Positions 63,864 through 64,000 of a DNA stretch of 64,000 nucleotides are shown here, piece after piece. The DNA lies in contig NZ_FZOJ01000010.1 of the NCBI RefSeq assembly GCF_900188145.1, positions 94,204-158,203 of the forward strand, read 5' to 3'. Position 1 is the stretch's first letter. Each line of letters starts with the position of its first letter. The translations under genes were made by a program, and so were the position numbers. The stretch comes from Anaerovirgula multivorans. Lineage in GTDB: Bacteria > Bacillota > Clostridia > Peptostreptococcales > Natronincolaceae. A model generated the notes under the pieces. That model ran no database searches. It was given only the letters and a program-made list of their open reading frames with translations, and was not told the origin of the DNA.

Positions 63864-63898
63864 AAAAAAAGCTCTACATGTTTTTGTAGAACTTTTTT
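63864..63898 (-). terminator. terminator of the 5S rRNA gene
   Basis: GTTCTACA and TGTAGAGC form the stem on the minus strand, then TTTTTTTAG. A copy of the same hairpin lies about 277 bases to the left. Confidence 0.75.
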
Positions 63899-63905
63899 CA
63901 TTCAC

Positions 63906-64000
63906 GTCGCAACGACCTACTCTCCCAGGCAGCTTCCCGCCAAGTACCATCAGCGCTGAAGGGCTTAACTTCTGTGTTCGGTATGGGAACAGGTGTGACC
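63906..64000 (-). rRNA. rrf: 5S ribosomal RNA, 3' part (cut by the window end)
   Basis: Read on the minus strand it gives CCGAACACAGAAGTTAAGCC, then GATGGTACTTGGC, GGGAAGCTGCCTGGGAGAGT, then AGGTCGTTGCG, which is unmistakable 5S rRNA. The 5' end and any preceding rRNA operon lie outside. RNase M5 (rnmV, 12598-13134) would mature it. Confidence 0.93.

Overview
The window looks like a chromosomal segment from an AT-rich, endospore-forming member of the Clostridia. The evidence is sporulation and germination genes (ytrH/ytrI, spmA/spmB, csfB/gin, a gerA-type operon), a T-box before metG, strong GGAGG ribosome sites, and a Bacillus/Clostridium-type gene order: decarboxylase-tmk-darA-holB-ricT-trmN6-rsmI-abrB ... 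metG-tatD-yabE-rnmV-ksgA. An Alkaliphilus/Natronincola-like anaerobe is plausible, but no rRNA long enough to place it is present. No phage, intact IS or CRISPR array is visible.

Layout. 0-6.6 kb: purR, murC, a LytR-CpsA-Psr ligase, a SpeA-like decarboxylase and an M20 peptidase. 6.6-7.1 kb: a decayed region with the 3' end of an AbgT-type transporter. 7.1-11.6 kb: a Tyr/His-rich small protein, ytrH-ytrI, an anchored rhodanese, a Ca2+/Na+ exchanger and a repeat-containing protein. 11.7-36.5 kb: the conserved translation/replication/sporulation block, with pncB, cca, spmAB and a four-gene gerA-type operon lying within it. 37.1-57.3 kb: about 20 kb of co-directional genes for tetrapyrrole and anaerobic cobalamin synthesis plus cobalt uptake (cbiX, hemA, precorrin-2 dehydrogenase, hemC, cobA-hemD, hemB, hemL, cbiA, a PurM-like kinase candidate, cbiMNQO, pduX-like, cbiC-D-E-T-L-F-G-H-J), preceded by one B12 riboswitch and closed by a terminator. 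57.4-63.4 kb: a TVP38-type membrane protein, a ThiF-like E1 enzyme, mltG, a copper pair (tandem-domain CsoR plus CopZ) and a soluble chemotaxis receptor. The window ends in a partial 5S rRNA, with a second 5S 3'-end fragment beside it.

How the genes work together. The tetrapyrrole run makes uroporphyrinogen III from glutamyl-tRNA, turns it into cobalt-precorrins and on to cobyrinate a,c-diamide, and imports cobalt with an ECF-type CbiMNQO transporter. Cobyric acid synthesis, adenosylation and nucleotide-loop assembly genes are not in the window. The block between about 11.7 and 36.5 kb serves rRNA and tRNA maturation, clamp loading, dTMP supply and sporulation control.

The least conventional content is non-coding. 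At least four families of short structured repeats occupy intergenic spaces. One (six copies) sits directly after the U-tract of rho-independent terminators in five cases. Another (about 100-130 bp, with inverted ends) occurs as whole and half copies, also mostly downstream of genes. The most unusual protein is a fused double CsoR whose second half keeps the copper ligands but has lost the DNA-contact signature.
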